Source: Oscillospiraceae bacterium | GTDB taxonomy: Bacteria > Bacillota > Clostridia > Oscillospirales > Ruminococcaceae | NCBI GenBank assembly: GCA_019423755.1 | Contig: JAHZAU010000001.1 | Coordinates: 134,701-198,700 of the forward strand | Direction of reading: 5' to 3' | DNA: 64,000 nt | In this document: positions 17,150 to 24,880 of the stretch, piece after piece | How positions within the stretch are numbered: the stretch's first letter is position 1 | Layout: each line of letters begins with the position of its first letter | Translations under genes and position numbers: made by a program | Notes under the pieces: generated by a model | What the model was told of the DNA's origin: nothing | Seen by the model: only the letters and a program-made list of their open reading frames with translations | The model's database searches: none

Positions 17150-18553
17150 CTATTCTTCGATCCAAAGCAGGCCCAGGGCGGGCTTGCCCAGCTGCTTTAA
17201 GCGGAGCAGCTCCCGCTGCGCCTGCGCGGCGGTCTGGCGGCTGCTTACGGCAAGCACGGTGCGCTGGCAGTTTTCCAGCGCCTGGACGGCTGCCGGGTCG
17301 GTGAGGACGCTTCCGGCGCGCAGAGCGCCCAGGGTCCCCTCGCTTTGGGGCAGGGAGGCCGTTTCGCCGCAGAGCAGCACCTGCTGCACCTGAGACTGGG
17401 CAGCGGCAGCCGCGAGATTGGCTTCAAACAGCTTCCAGGCGGAAGCGGCGTCCGGCTGCATGGGGGACGGGTCCTCCAACCGGCGGACAAGGCCTTCCAG
17501 CAGGCAGCGGCGGCCTTTCTTCTGAGCGGGCAGGGCACCCAAAACCGGCAGGGCGCACATGCGCTCCACGGCGGTGAGGCTGCCCAGGCGGCTGTCGGCC
17601 AGGAACAGGCAGAGCACCACAAGGCACCCCAGCATCCCGCCGACGATGCCGCCGGCCACGCCGTAAAGCACCGCTTTTTTCACAATACTACCCAGGCCGC
17701 CGGCTTCCGGAGGCTGGGGCATGGTGGCCTGCTTCTGGGCCAGTTCCGCCTGCTTGGTCTGCAGGGTGGTGGAAAGCTGATCCAGCTGGGTCAGGGTCTC
17801 CTGCTGGGCCTTTTCCAGCTCCGGGTCATCCTGGAAGCCGGAGGACTGGGAGACCACCGTCACGGTATGGGGCAGCACGGCGTCCTGTACCTGCTGCTGC
17901 AGCAGAGCGAACACCGCGTCCGCCAGGGCGTCGGCGGTCTCCTGGTCGGAGTACACCGCCCGCAGGTCCAGGATGCGGACGTTTTCGCTGCTGTGCTTCA
18001 CCGTCACGTTGCCCAGGTTGTCCTTGACCTTTACGTCACCGGCCCGCTGCACCGAAATCAGCTCGTCCAGGTAACGCTGGTCCACCTCCTCGCCCAGAAC
18101 TTCCCGCATGGTCTCATACAGGTCCTGGCTGCGGTAGGCGTCGGCGTAGGCGTTGACCACCTGCGCCGTCAGGTCCGGCTCCTGGTAGGGGCGGTTGACG
18201 TCGATCTGGTATCCGGTATCGACATAGAATAAGATCTGCTTCTGTGCCACATGGCTGGGATCAAATTGGAAGTACAGGCTGTTTTCGCTGTATTCCAACA
18301 GGGCGTCCCGGCTGCGCTGGGCATCGGCCACCTCCAGCTCCAACTGCTGGACGCTGTCGTTATACTCTCCCAGCTTCACCAGGTATGCTTCCTCCTGCTT
18401 CTGCTGGGTCTCCGGGTCCTGGAAGGCGCGGTAGGCCCGCCAGCCGCCCAGGACTCCCAAAACCAGGGCAAAGGCCAGGGCACCGGCCAAAATCTGGCCA
18501 AAGTGCCGCAGGATCGCTACAAAGATGTCTTTTAAGGTTACCTCACGCTGCAT
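17150..18553 (-). CDS. Wzz/capsule chain-length protein with odd C-terminal domain
   Basis: A 467-residue polysaccharide co-polymerase. Membrane helix 1 lies at ~17-36, a large extracytoplasmic coiled domain follows, and helix 2 lies at ~305-330. The Wzz N-terminal pattern (LKDIFVAILRHFGQIL) is present. The ~120 residues after helix 2 start like the link to a tyrosine autokinase (ALPVLGALP) and end in alternating strands and helices (TVLAVSSRQTAAQAQRELLRL), but no Walker A or B is visible. It may be a dead kinase-like domain. ATG at 18553. It acts on chain length with Wzy. Confidence 0.8.
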   Translation of the reverse strand: MQREVTLKDIFVAILRHFGQILAGALAFALVLGVLGGWRAYRAFQDPETQQKQEEAYLVKLGEYNDSVQQLELEVADAQRSRDALLEYSENSLYFQFDPSHVAQKQILFYVDTGYQIDVNRPYQEPDLTAQVVNAYADAYRSQDLYETMREVLGEEVDQRYLDELISVQRAGDVKVKDNLGNVTVKHSSENVRILDLRAVYSDQETADALADAVFALLQQQVQDAVLPHTVTVVSQSSGFQDDPELEKAQQETLTQLDQLSTTLQTKQAELAQKQATMPQPPEAGGLGSIVKKAVLYGVAGGIVGGMLGCLVVLCLFLADSRLGSLTAVERMCALPVLGALPAQKKGRRCLLEGLVRRLEDPSPMQPDAASAWKLFEANLAAAAAQSQVQQVLLCGETASLPQSEGTLGALRAGSVLTDPAAVQALENCQRTVLAVSSRQTAAQAQRELLRLKQLGKPALGLLWIEE

Positions 18554-18592
18554 GGAATCCTTCCCTTTCTGCTGTCGGTGGGTGTGGGGGCG

Positions 18593-20560
18593 CTACTGCT
18601 GCCCGGCGGGTGCGCCATCGGCAAGAAAGCGCTTGCTGTTGACCTCGTCCGGGTCCCGATAGGTGGGGACCACCGCCTTCATGGCGGCACGGATGTGGTC
18701 GCGTTTTTCGATGTCGGTGCCGTCCTTGCTCAAGGCGGCGCAGAGGATATCCAGCTTGTCCTGCATCTCCTGCTGGGAGATCTCCTGCTGGCGTTCGATA
18801 AAGATCTTGGCGCTGGTGGTGGCGGTCAGGCCCTCGCTCTTCATAAGCAGCTCCTCGTAGAGCTTTTCGCCGGGGCGCAGGCCGGTCTCCACAATATCGA
18901 TATCCACATAAGGGGTGTAGCCGGAAAGGCGGATCAAGTTCTCCGCCAGGTCCAGGATGCGCACCGGCTGGCCCATATCCAGCACGAACACCTCGCTGGA
19001 CTCGGCCATGGCGCCGGCTTCCAGCACCAGCTGGGCCGCCTCCGGGATGGTCATAAAGTAGCGGATGATGCGCTTGTCGGTGACGGTCACCGGGCCGCCG
19101 TGCTCGATCTGCCGCCGGAACAGCGGGATCACCGAGCCGTTGGAGCCCAAGACGTTTCCGAAGCGTACCGCCACATATTCAGTCTTACTGACGCTCTTCA
19201 TGCTCTGCAGGATCATCTCGCAGAAGCGCTTGGTGGAGCCCATAACGTTGGTGGGGTTGACCGCCTTGTCGGTGGAGATGAGCACGAAGCGGCGCACCCC
19301 GGCGCGGTCGGCGGCATGGACTACATTATAGGTACCGAAGACGTTGTTCTTCACCGCTTCCTCGGGGCACTCCTCCATGAGAGGAACGTGCTTGTGGGCG
19401 GCAGCGTGGAACACCACCTCCGGCTTATAGTACTGGAAGAGGGTGTCCATCTTCTTGGCGTCGCGCACCGAAGCGATCTCCACCACCAGGTCCAGCTTGT
19501 TGCCGTATTCCAGCTTCAGCTCCTGCTGCAGGTCGTAGGCGTTGTTTTCATAAATATCCACCACGATCAGACGCTTGGGGCCGCGCTTGGCGATCTGGCG
19601 GCACAGCTCCGAACCGATGGACCCGCCGCCGCCGGTGACCATGATGGTGTGGCCGCGCAGCAGGCGGAACATCTCGGCGTCGTTGAACACCACCGGGTCG
19701 CGGCCCAGCAGGTCGTCGATCTTGACGTTACGCACGTTCTGGCTCAGGTTGAGGGCGTCGATCTTGCCGCTCTGCACGATGGTGAAGGTATCCGGCAGGA
19801 TCTTCACGTGACAGTGGGTGGTGGCGCAGATCTCCAAAATCTCCTTGCGGCGGGCGGGGCTGGCCGAAGGGATAGCCACGATCATCTCGGAAAGCATAGC
19901 GTTTTTGAGCAGCTGGGGCATCTCCGAAATGGGGCCCTTGACCTCGATGCCGTGGATGAATTTGCCGATCTTCTCCGGGTCGTCGTCAAAGAAGCAGACC
20001 GGCTGGTAGTGGTTGCGGGCGTTGCTCTTGATCTCGTTGAGCAGGCTGACGCCGGCCTGTCCGGCTCCCACGATGGCCACCCGGACCTTGCGGGCGGTGA
20101 CCTTGGAGTTGGAGGCCTGGCGGTATTTGCGGTAGATAAACCGCGCCGCCATCATCAAAATCAGCGAGAAGGAGAAGATGCACAGAGAAAGGATGCTGGG
20201 GATCTTCGCAATGGGCAGCAGCTTCTGCAGCACGAAATACACCAGATACGCCGCGCCGCCGTTGACCAGCAAGGTCAGATACTCGTCGGTCTCGGCGTAG
20301 CGCCAAAGGCTGCCGTAGGAGTGGGAAAGCCACAAAAAGGCGCTGATGCAAAGGAGCATCAGCCCGAAGTTGGGCAGCCACAGCCCCAGCTCGTAAAGGG
20401 TCATTCCCTCGCGGATGGGCACCCAAAGGATCAGCAGGATATAGACGGCCGTACAGATGACCATATCCATCAGATAGACCAACTGTTTTCGGAATTTACT
20501 GAAATACACCTGTTTCACGTTCCTTACTATTTCCGTATTTTTTACATACTCCAAACACAC
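18593..20560 (-). CDS. UDP-N-acetylhexosamine 4,6-dehydratase, membrane-bound (PglF/CapD family)
   Basis: A 655-residue protein with four N-terminal membrane helices (~30-140), a first Rossmann-like domain (VAIVGAGQAGVSLL) and a second catalytic SDR domain with TGGGGSIGSELCRQI. The catalytic segment STDKAVNPTNVMGSTKR has Met in place of the usual SDR Tyr, as in PglF/FlaA1-type dehydratases. It would convert UDP-GlcNAc to the 4-keto-6-deoxy sugar for the aminotransferase at 15877. First gene of the ~18 kb operon. The start is GTG at 20560, with only a weak GGGTAGGG upstream, so the exact start is uncertain. Confidence 0.9.
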   Translation of the reverse strand: MCLEYVKNTEIVRNVKQVYFSKFRKQLVYLMDMVICTAVYILLILWVPIREGMTLYELGLWLPNFGLMLLCISAFLWLSHSYGSLWRYAETDEYLTLLVNGGAAYLVYFVLQKLLPIAKIPSILSLCIFSFSLILMMAARFIYRKYRQASNSKVTARKVRVAIVGAGQAGVSLLNEIKSNARNHYQPVCFFDDDPEKIGKFIHGIEVKGPISEMPQLLKNAMLSEMIVAIPSASPARRKEILEICATTHCHVKILPDTFTIVQSGKIDALNLSQNVRNVKIDDLLGRDPVVFNDAEMFRLLRGHTIMVTGGGGSIGSELCRQIAKRGPKRLIVVDIYENNAYDLQQELKLEYGNKLDLVVEIASVRDAKKMDTLFQYYKPEVVFHAAAHKHVPLMEECPEEAVKNNVFGTYNVVHAADRAGVRRFVLISTDKAVNPTNVMGSTKRFCEMILQSMKSVSKTEYVAVRFGNVLGSNGSVIPLFRRQIEHGGPVTVTDKRIIRYFMTIPEAAQLVLEAGAMAESSEVFVLDMGQPVRILDLAENLIRLSGYTPYVDIDIVETGLRPGEKLYEELLMKSEGLTATTSAKIFIERQQEISQQEMQDKLDILCAALSKDGTDIEKRDHIRAAMKAVVPTYRDPDEVNSKRFLADGAPAGQQ

Positions 20561-20952
20561 AAAGCGGCCCTACCCGGGCCATATCCTATATATTTTACCA
20601 CCCCTCTTTGGCAAGCGCAATGTTTCTGCCCTTCCGGCGGCGGATTTCCATCTTTTTTGCCCGATTTTCCGCCTCAGAAATTTAATATATTATACATATT
20701 ACCAAGCACTTTTTTGCACAAAGTAACAATTTCGAACGTTTTTTGCCTTTTGTTTCCATTCCTGGTGCCGCCGCCGCTTTTCCTCCCCCGAAAAACCGCT
20801 GCCGCGCCCCCTTTGGAACCGTTTTCGGCGTTTTCTTATTACATAGGTACATAATATTTCGGTATTGGTGAAAAAATCAAGATATATTCTATGAATCTTG
20901 CGCCGGACGGGCGATTTTGTCGGGCTTTCCAAAAATTCTGGGGCAAAGCCGT
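20561..20952. promoter_or_regulatory. AT-rich leader and promoter region of the polysaccharide operon
   Basis: No gene. Minus-strand promoter candidates: TTGATT (20880-20875), 18-base spacer, TATTAT (20856-20851), which would give a ~280-base leader; and an isolated TATAAT (20694-20689) without a clear -35. An inverted repeat GGCGGA/TCCGCC (20639-20673) could form a hairpin in the leader. Long leaders before long polysaccharide operons often carry antitermination elements; none is proven here. Confidence 0.5.
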
Positions 20953-21666
20953 TCAAATCCCCGACAGCCGCCGCAGCTTTGCCGCGCCCAAAAGCAGCAG
21001 CACCGTCCCCGAAAGCCAGGAAAGGTCCCCTTCCCAGCCATTTTCCCCGCCCGGTGTCCGGCGGCGGGAGAGACGGCGGGCCAGCATCCTGCCCAGGCGG
21101 CACCCGCCCCACACCGACGCCAAACTGCACCCCAGGCAGAGCACCACTGCCGCCGCCCAGAAGGCCAGCTGTTCCCCCGGCGCGCCGCCCTGCCCGACCC
21201 CGGCCCCGAACCCGGCGGCCAAACCGTCCAGACTCAGCGCCGCCGCCAGGCTGGCTGCCTCCTTGGGGGACAGGTCCTGGGAGCCGTTGACGTCCGCCTG
21301 GGTGGAGTCGGCGTAGATAAGCAGCAGAAAGCGCAGGTGCATCAGGGAAAAGTCCAGCCGCCGGGGCCCGTTGCCCCACCGGGTGCGGATGAGCCCCTTG
21401 ACCGCGCTGTCACACAGCCGCACCAGCCCCATGCCGCCCAGCACCAAAAAGGACAGCCAGGCCGCTGCCTGGGGCGGCACCCAACCGGACACCCCGCTGC
21501 CCGCCGCCAGCGACACCGCCAGCAGTCCGCTGCACCCGCCGCCCAATACCAGCGCCGAGCTGGCGGGCACCCGGATACCCTGGGCCCCGAAGGCCAGACA
21601 GGCCGCCAGCGCGTCTAGGCTCAGCGACGCCGCCAGCAGCGCCGCCTGCAAAATGACCGTCCCCAT
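20953..21666 (-). CDS. ytaF: Sporulation membrane protein YtaF (MntP-like fold)
   Basis: A 237-residue, six-helix membrane protein. Two related halves each carry the SLD motif (SLDALAACLAFGAQG near 16-30 and SLDGLAAGFGAG in the second half), as in MntP/YtaF proteins. In Bacillus the family member is made during sporulation; MntP relatives export Mn(II). The start at 21666 follows GGAAGGGG. A charged stretch before the last helix (RRLSRRRTPGGENGWEG) breaks the second half. Supports a spore-forming host. Confidence 0.8.
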   Translation of the reverse strand: MGTVILQAALLAASLSLDALAACLAFGAQGIRVPASSALVLGGGCSGLLAVSLAAGSGVSGWVPPQAAAWLSFLVLGGMGLVRLCDSAVKGLIRTRWGNGPRRLDFSLMHLRFLLLIYADSTQADVNGSQDLSPKEAASLAAALSLDGLAAGFGAGVGQGGAPGEQLAFWAAAVVLCLGCSLASVWGGCRLGRMLARRLSRRRTPGGENGWEGDLSWLSGTVLLLLGAAKLRRLSGI

Positions 21667-21737
21667 GAAAAAGACCCCTTCCCGCAAACAGATTCTCCCC
21701 ATCCTATGCCCGGTCCCGGCGGATGGTGCCCCGGCCC

Positions 21738-21766
21738 TTGCCCCGGGGTCGTCTTGGGGGTATAAT
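21738..21766 (+). promoter_or_regulatory. Promoter of the microprotein gene
   Basis: TTGCCC (21738-21743), 17-base spacer, TATAAT (21761-21766), followed by AAAGGAGG and the ATG at 21810. Confidence 0.7.
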
Positions 21767-21809
21767 AAGGAAAAAGGCCCCACGGTCTCCACAGAAAGGA
21801 GGCGCAGCC

Positions 21810-21914
21810 ATGAAAGGGATGTCCATCACCGGCCTGGTGCTGGGGATCGTCGGCACCGTGGCCGGCATCGCCGCCGTGGTGCTCAGCTCCATCGGCCTGG
21901 CCAAGTCCCGGTAA
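21810..21914 (+). CDS. 34-residue single-helix membrane microprotein
   Basis: A tiny gene with all parts in place: promoter, AAAGGAGG (21795-21802) seven bases before the ATG, and a strong terminator right after the stop. The product has a Lys near the start, one Gly/Val/Ile-rich helix (ITGLVLGIVGTVAGIAAVVL) and a KSR end. A longer in-frame reading from 21723 has no ribosome site and overlaps the promoter. No family recognised; the helix resembles one half of small DUF4190-type membrane proteins. Divergent to ytaF. Confidence 0.7.
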   Translation: MKGMSITGLVLGIVGTVAGIAAVVLSSIGLAKSR

Positions 21915-21929
21915 CCGGTTTCCCGGCAC

Positions 21930-21968
21930 AAAAAAGCACAGCGGCGCTGCCGCTGTGCTTTTTGCTTT
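21930..21968 (+). terminator. Terminator of the microprotein gene (bidirectional)
   Basis: Perfect 15-base-pair stem (21931-21945 with 21949-21963), AAAAAGCACAGCGGC and its complement, with A and T runs on both sides. It also serves the HAD gene on the other strand. Confidence 0.9.
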
Positions 21969-21986
21969 TCCGGTATGCTGCCCGGG

Positions 21987-22460
21987 CTAACCGCGCAGGG
22001 TGGCCTTCAGGCGGTTGTCATCTATTAAAAGGAGAAGGGCATCGGCGATGGAGGGGCAGAGGATGTCCGCCGCCAGCGCCGCCGGCACAAAGCAGCCCTC
22101 CTCCCCCAGGATGCACAGCGCCAGGCGGCTCGACTCAAACATCCCCAGGTCGTTGCGGCCGTTGCCGATGCTCAGGGTATGCTCTGCCCCCAGCCGCTCC
22201 ACCAGCTGCCGCTTGGCGGAGGCCACATCCTCGCCCTGGCAGACCACCAGCTCCAGCGGCAGCCCGGCGCACTGGGCCGCAGCGGTGCCGTTGGTGTCGG
22301 CGGTGATCACATAGGTTTTAATCCCCTGGCGTTCTAGTTCCGCCAGCCCCTGGGCCACCCCGGGGCTCAGCACCCCGCCCTGGGCGATGGTCCCGTTAAA
22401 GTCCAGCACCAGGTTTTCCCATTCCAGCCCTCCCCAACCGGGGATATCCAGTCGCTTCAT
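21987..22460 (-). CDS. HAD-family protein, soluble P-type-ATPase-like (COG4087 type)
   Basis: A 157-residue HAD-fold protein. Motif I is LDFNGT with nucleophile Asp20 but Asn at the usual second Asp, as in soluble P-type-ATPase-like HAD proteins. VITADTNGT resembles motif II and SIGNGRNDLGMF motif IV. Members are phosphatases of unknown substrate. The start at 22460 follows AAAGGAG; upstream in-frame codons lack a site. It stands alone between the microprotein and the pyr leader. Confidence 0.8.
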   Translation of the reverse strand: MKRLDIPGWGGLEWENLVLDFNGTIAQGGVLSPGVAQGLAELERQGIKTYVITADTNGTAAAQCAGLPLELVVCQGEDVASAKRQLVERLGAEHTLSIGNGRNDLGMFESSRLALCILGEEGCFVPAALAADILCPSIADALLLLIDDNRLKATLRG

Positions 22461-22578
22461 CTGCAAACTCTCCTTTCCGCCCCTGCGGGCAGCGCCTTTT
22501 CTTTGAGGATAACACATCCGACCTGCCGGGCGCAACCGCTCTTCCGGGTCGAAAGCGGGGGAAATTTTGCCCGGCGGG

Positions 22579-22607
22579 TTGACTTTTGCACAGACATGGT
22601 GTATCTT
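22579..22607 (+). promoter_or_regulatory. Promoter of pyrBI
   Basis: TTGACT (22579-22584), 17-base spacer, TATCTT (22602-22607). Confidence 0.65.
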
Positions 22608-22641
22608 AGGGAAAAGCAAAACGCCCGATACGGGCAAAGCT

Positions 22642-22674
22642 CCCCTTTAACTTAGCACAGAGAGGCTAAAAAGG
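22642..22674 (+). promoter_or_regulatory. PyrR-binding RNA hairpin in pyrBI leader
   Basis: CCCTTT/AAAGG and TTAGC/GCTAA stems around the loop ACAGAGAG (22657-22664), with a three-base internal bulge. This fits the anti-antiterminator hairpin bound by PyrR with UMP, whose conserved core is CAGAGAGG. The pyrR gene itself is not in the window. Confidence 0.75.
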
Positions 22675-22689
22675 AACCGGGCTGGGCAA

Positions 22690-22728
22690 GATCTCCTCCC
22701 CTTTTTTTGCGGGGCGGGAGCATTTTTG
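22690..22728 (+). terminator. First hairpin of pyr attenuator
   Basis: CTCCTCCCC pairs with GGGGCGGGAG across a T-rich loop, followed by CATTTTTG. A weaker terminator than the next one, or part of the antiterminator. Confidence 0.5.
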
Positions 22729-22748
22729 CGGGTTGCGTCGTTTTTTTG

Positions 22749-22790
22749 AGCCTTTCTCTGCGCTTTTGGCGGGGAAAGGCTTTTTTGTTG
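22749..22790 (+). terminator. pyrBI attenuator terminator
   Basis: AGCCTTTC (22749-22756) pairs with GAAAGGCT (22774-22781), followed by a T run, 42 bases before the pyrB ATG. The PyrR hairpin lies upstream. Confidence 0.75.
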
Positions 22791-22831
22791 CCCTGTGAGC
22801 ATTCCAAACCTAATACATTGGAGGTACCCTT

Positions 22832-23752
22832 ATGCGTCATCTGATCGATCCGATGGATCTCTCGGTGGAAGAGATCGACCAGCTGCTTGCGGTGGGGGAC
22901 GATATCATCGCCCACCCCGAAAAGTACGCCCACGTCTGCGCCGGCAAAAAGCTGGCCACCCTCTTTTATGAGCCCAGCACCCGTACCCGCCTGAGCTTCG
23001 AATCCGCCATGCTGGAGCTGGGCGGCAGCGTCATCGGCTTCTCTTCTGCCAACTCCAGCTCCGCCGCCAAGGGCGAAAGCGTCGCCGACACCATCCGGGT
23101 CATCGGCTGCTTTGCGGACATCGCCGCTATGCGCCACCCCAAGGAGGGCGCTCCCCTGGTTGCTGCCATGCACTCCCCCATCCCGGTGATCAACGCCGGT
23201 GACGGAGGCCATCAGCATCCCACCCAGACCCTCACCGACCTGATGACCATCCACCGCCTCAAGGGCCGCCTCAACGGCCTGACCGTCGGCCTCTGCGGCG
23301 ACCTGAAGTTCGGCCGCACCGTCCACTCCCTGATCACCGCCCTCTCCCGCTACGAAGGCATCCGCTTCCTGCTCATCGCGCCGCCGGAGCTGCGCCTGCC
23401 CAGCTACATCAAGGAAGAGGTCCTGGACCGCAACCACATCCCCTACACCGAGGTGGAGCGTCTGGAGGACGTTATGGGCGAGCTGGACATCCTCTACATG
23501 ACCCGCGTCCAGAAGGAGCGCTTCTTCAATGAGGAGGACTACATCCGCCTGAAGGACAGCTACATCCTGACCCCCGAAAAGCTGGAGGCTGCCAAGAAGG
23601 ATATGTGCATCCTGCATCCCCTGCCCCGCGTCAACGAAATCTCGGTTGCCGTGGACAATGACCCCCGCGCCGCTTACTTCAAGCAGGTATACTTCGGCAA
23701 GATCATCCGCATGGCTTTGATTATGAAACTTTTGGAGGTGCACCCATGCTAA
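22832..23752 (+). CDS. pyrB: Aspartate carbamoyltransferase catalytic subunit
   Basis: Joins carbamoyl phosphate and aspartate, committing step of pyrimidine synthesis, as trimers assembled with PyrI. The 306-residue length is typical. FYEPSTRTRLSFESAM carries the carbamoyl-phosphate loop, HPTQTLTDL and LHPLPRVNEI complete the active site. The ATG follows TTGGAGGT. The stop overlaps the pyrI start by seven bases. Expression is probably set by UMP through the leader. Confidence 0.97.
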   Translation: MRHLIDPMDLSVEEIDQLLAVGDDIIAHPEKYAHVCAGKKLATLFYEPSTRTRLSFESAMLELGGSVIGFSSANSSSAAKGESVADTIRVIGCFADIAAMRHPKEGAPLVAAMHSPIPVINAGDGGHQHPTQTLTDLMTIHRLKGRLNGLTVGLCGDLKFGRTVHSLITALSRYEGIRFLLIAPPELRLPSYIKEEVLDRNHIPYTEVERLEDVMGELDILYMTRVQKERFFNEEDYIRLKDSYILTPEKLEAAKKDMCILHPLPRVNEISVAVDNDPRAAYFKQVYFGKIIRMALIMKLLEVHPC

Positions 23753-24165
23753 ACGTCGACAGCATCCAGACCGGCATCGTCATCGACCACATCCAGGCTG
23801 GCAAAGGGATGGAGATCTACCGTTACCTGCACCTGGACGACCTGGCTTGCAGCGTTGCCATCATTAAAAACGCAAAAAGCGCCAAAATGGGCCGCAAGGA
23901 CATCATCAAGATCGAGGACACCATCGACCTGAACCTGGACATCCTGGGCTTCATCGATCCCGACGCTACCGTTAACGTCATCGAAAACGGCAAGATCTAC
24001 GAAAAACGTCAGCTTGCCCTGCCCCAGCGCATCACCAACGTGATCCAGTGCAAAAACCCCCGCTGCATCACCTCCATCGAGCAGGAGCTGCCCCATGTGT
24101 TCCAGCTGGTGGACCCCGAGCGCCGCATCTATCGCTGCATCTACTGCGAAGCACAGCAGAAGTAA
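23746..24165 (+). CDS. pyrI: Aspartate carbamoyltransferase regulatory subunit
   Basis: Allosteric subunit of 139 residues that binds nucleotides with its N-terminal domain and zinc with its C-terminal domain. The four zinc cysteines are visible as CKNPRC and CIYC. Its presence means the holoenzyme is the ATP/CTP-regulated dodecamer, as in many Clostridia, unlike Bacillus, which has PyrB alone. The ATG at 23746 lies inside the end of pyrB and follows TTGGAGGTG. Confidence 0.96.
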   Translation: MLNVDSIQTGIVIDHIQAGKGMEIYRYLHLDDLACSVAIIKNAKSAKMGRKDIIKIEDTIDLNLDILGFIDPDATVNVIENGKIYEKRQLALPQRITNVIQCKNPRCITSIEQELPHVFQLVDPERRIYRCIYCEAQQK

Positions 24166-24186
24166 TCCCGTCTTCCCCGCTTTTTC

Positions 24187-24226
24187 CAGCCGCCGGCCCG
24201 CCTGGGTCCGGCGGCTGTTTGCTTGA
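24187..24226 (+). terminator. Probable terminator after pyrI
   Basis: AGCCGCCGG pairs with CCGGCGGCT, tail GTTTGCTTG. Strong stem but poor T run. Confidence 0.5.
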
Positions 24227-24251
24227 AGGGGCGGGCGTCCTGTGCTACAAT
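24223..24251 (+). promoter_or_regulatory. Promoter of ywlG
   Basis: TTGAAG (24223-24228), 17-base spacer with extended -10 TGC, TACAAT (24246-24251). Confidence 0.6.
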
Positions 24252-24314
24252 AAGGACAGAAACCGGCCGGGCTCATCCCCGGCCCCCGTTATGATCCAAA
24301 AGGAGTGAACCATC

Positions 24315-24878
24315 ATGGAAGAACAATTCCTTTCGCAAGTCGCCTCCGAAGCCCACACCGCCCTGCAGGAGCTGCTGCAGGTAGCCAAGCTGCGCCGGGG
24401 GGATATCCTGGTGCTGGGCGCCAGCTCCAGCGAAATCACCGGCCAGCGCATCGGCAGCGCCAGCAGCATGGACACCGCACAGGCGGTCTTTTCCGCCATT
24501 TATGAGGTCGCCCAGGCCCACGGGCTGTTTTTGGCCGTCCAGTGCTGCGAGCACCTCAACCGCTGTCTGATCCTGGAGGAGGAAGCTGCCCGCCGCTACG
24601 GCTACGAGCCGGTGAACGTGGTGCCCCATCCCCACGCCGGCGGCGCCTTTGCCACCACCGCTTGGGCCCGCTTCGACCACCCGGTGGCGGTGGAGCGCAT
24701 CCAGGCCAGCGCCGGTATGGACATCGGCCAGACCTTCATCGGCATGCACATGAAGCCGGTGGCGGTGCCGGTGCGCACCAGCGTCAAGACCGTCGGTTCC
24801 GCCGTGCTGAGCCTCTGCCGCACCCGCCCGAAATTCGTCGGCGGCAGCCGCGCCCAGTACAACGAGGAGCTGCTGTAA
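24315..24878 (+). CDS. ywlG: YwlG/UPF0340 family protein
   Basis: A 187-residue protein of the UPF0340 (DUF436, TIGR01440) family, found throughout Firmicutes; function unknown. Hallmarks: LVLGASSSEITGQRIGSASS, VQCCEHLNRCLILE, VPHPHAGGAFATTAW and the GMDIGQTFIGMHMKPVAVP segment. ATG at 24315. Only two bases separate its stop from the yqeC start, so the two are cotranscribed here. Confidence 0.9.
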   Translation: MEEQFLSQVASEAHTALQELLQVAKLRRGDILVLGASSSEITGQRIGSASSMDTAQAVFSAIYEVAQAHGLFLAVQCCEHLNRCLILEEEAARRYGYEPVNVVPHPHAGGAFATTAWARFDHPVAVERIQASAGMDIGQTFIGMHMKPVAVPVRTSVKTVGSAVLSLCRTRPKFVGGSRAQYNEELL

Positions 24879-24880
24879 CC

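Noticed and set aside
18578..20854. A 758-codon plus-strand open frame opposite the PglF-like gene
   Set aside because: Shadow of the dehydratase gene; no ribosome site, no recognisable domain.
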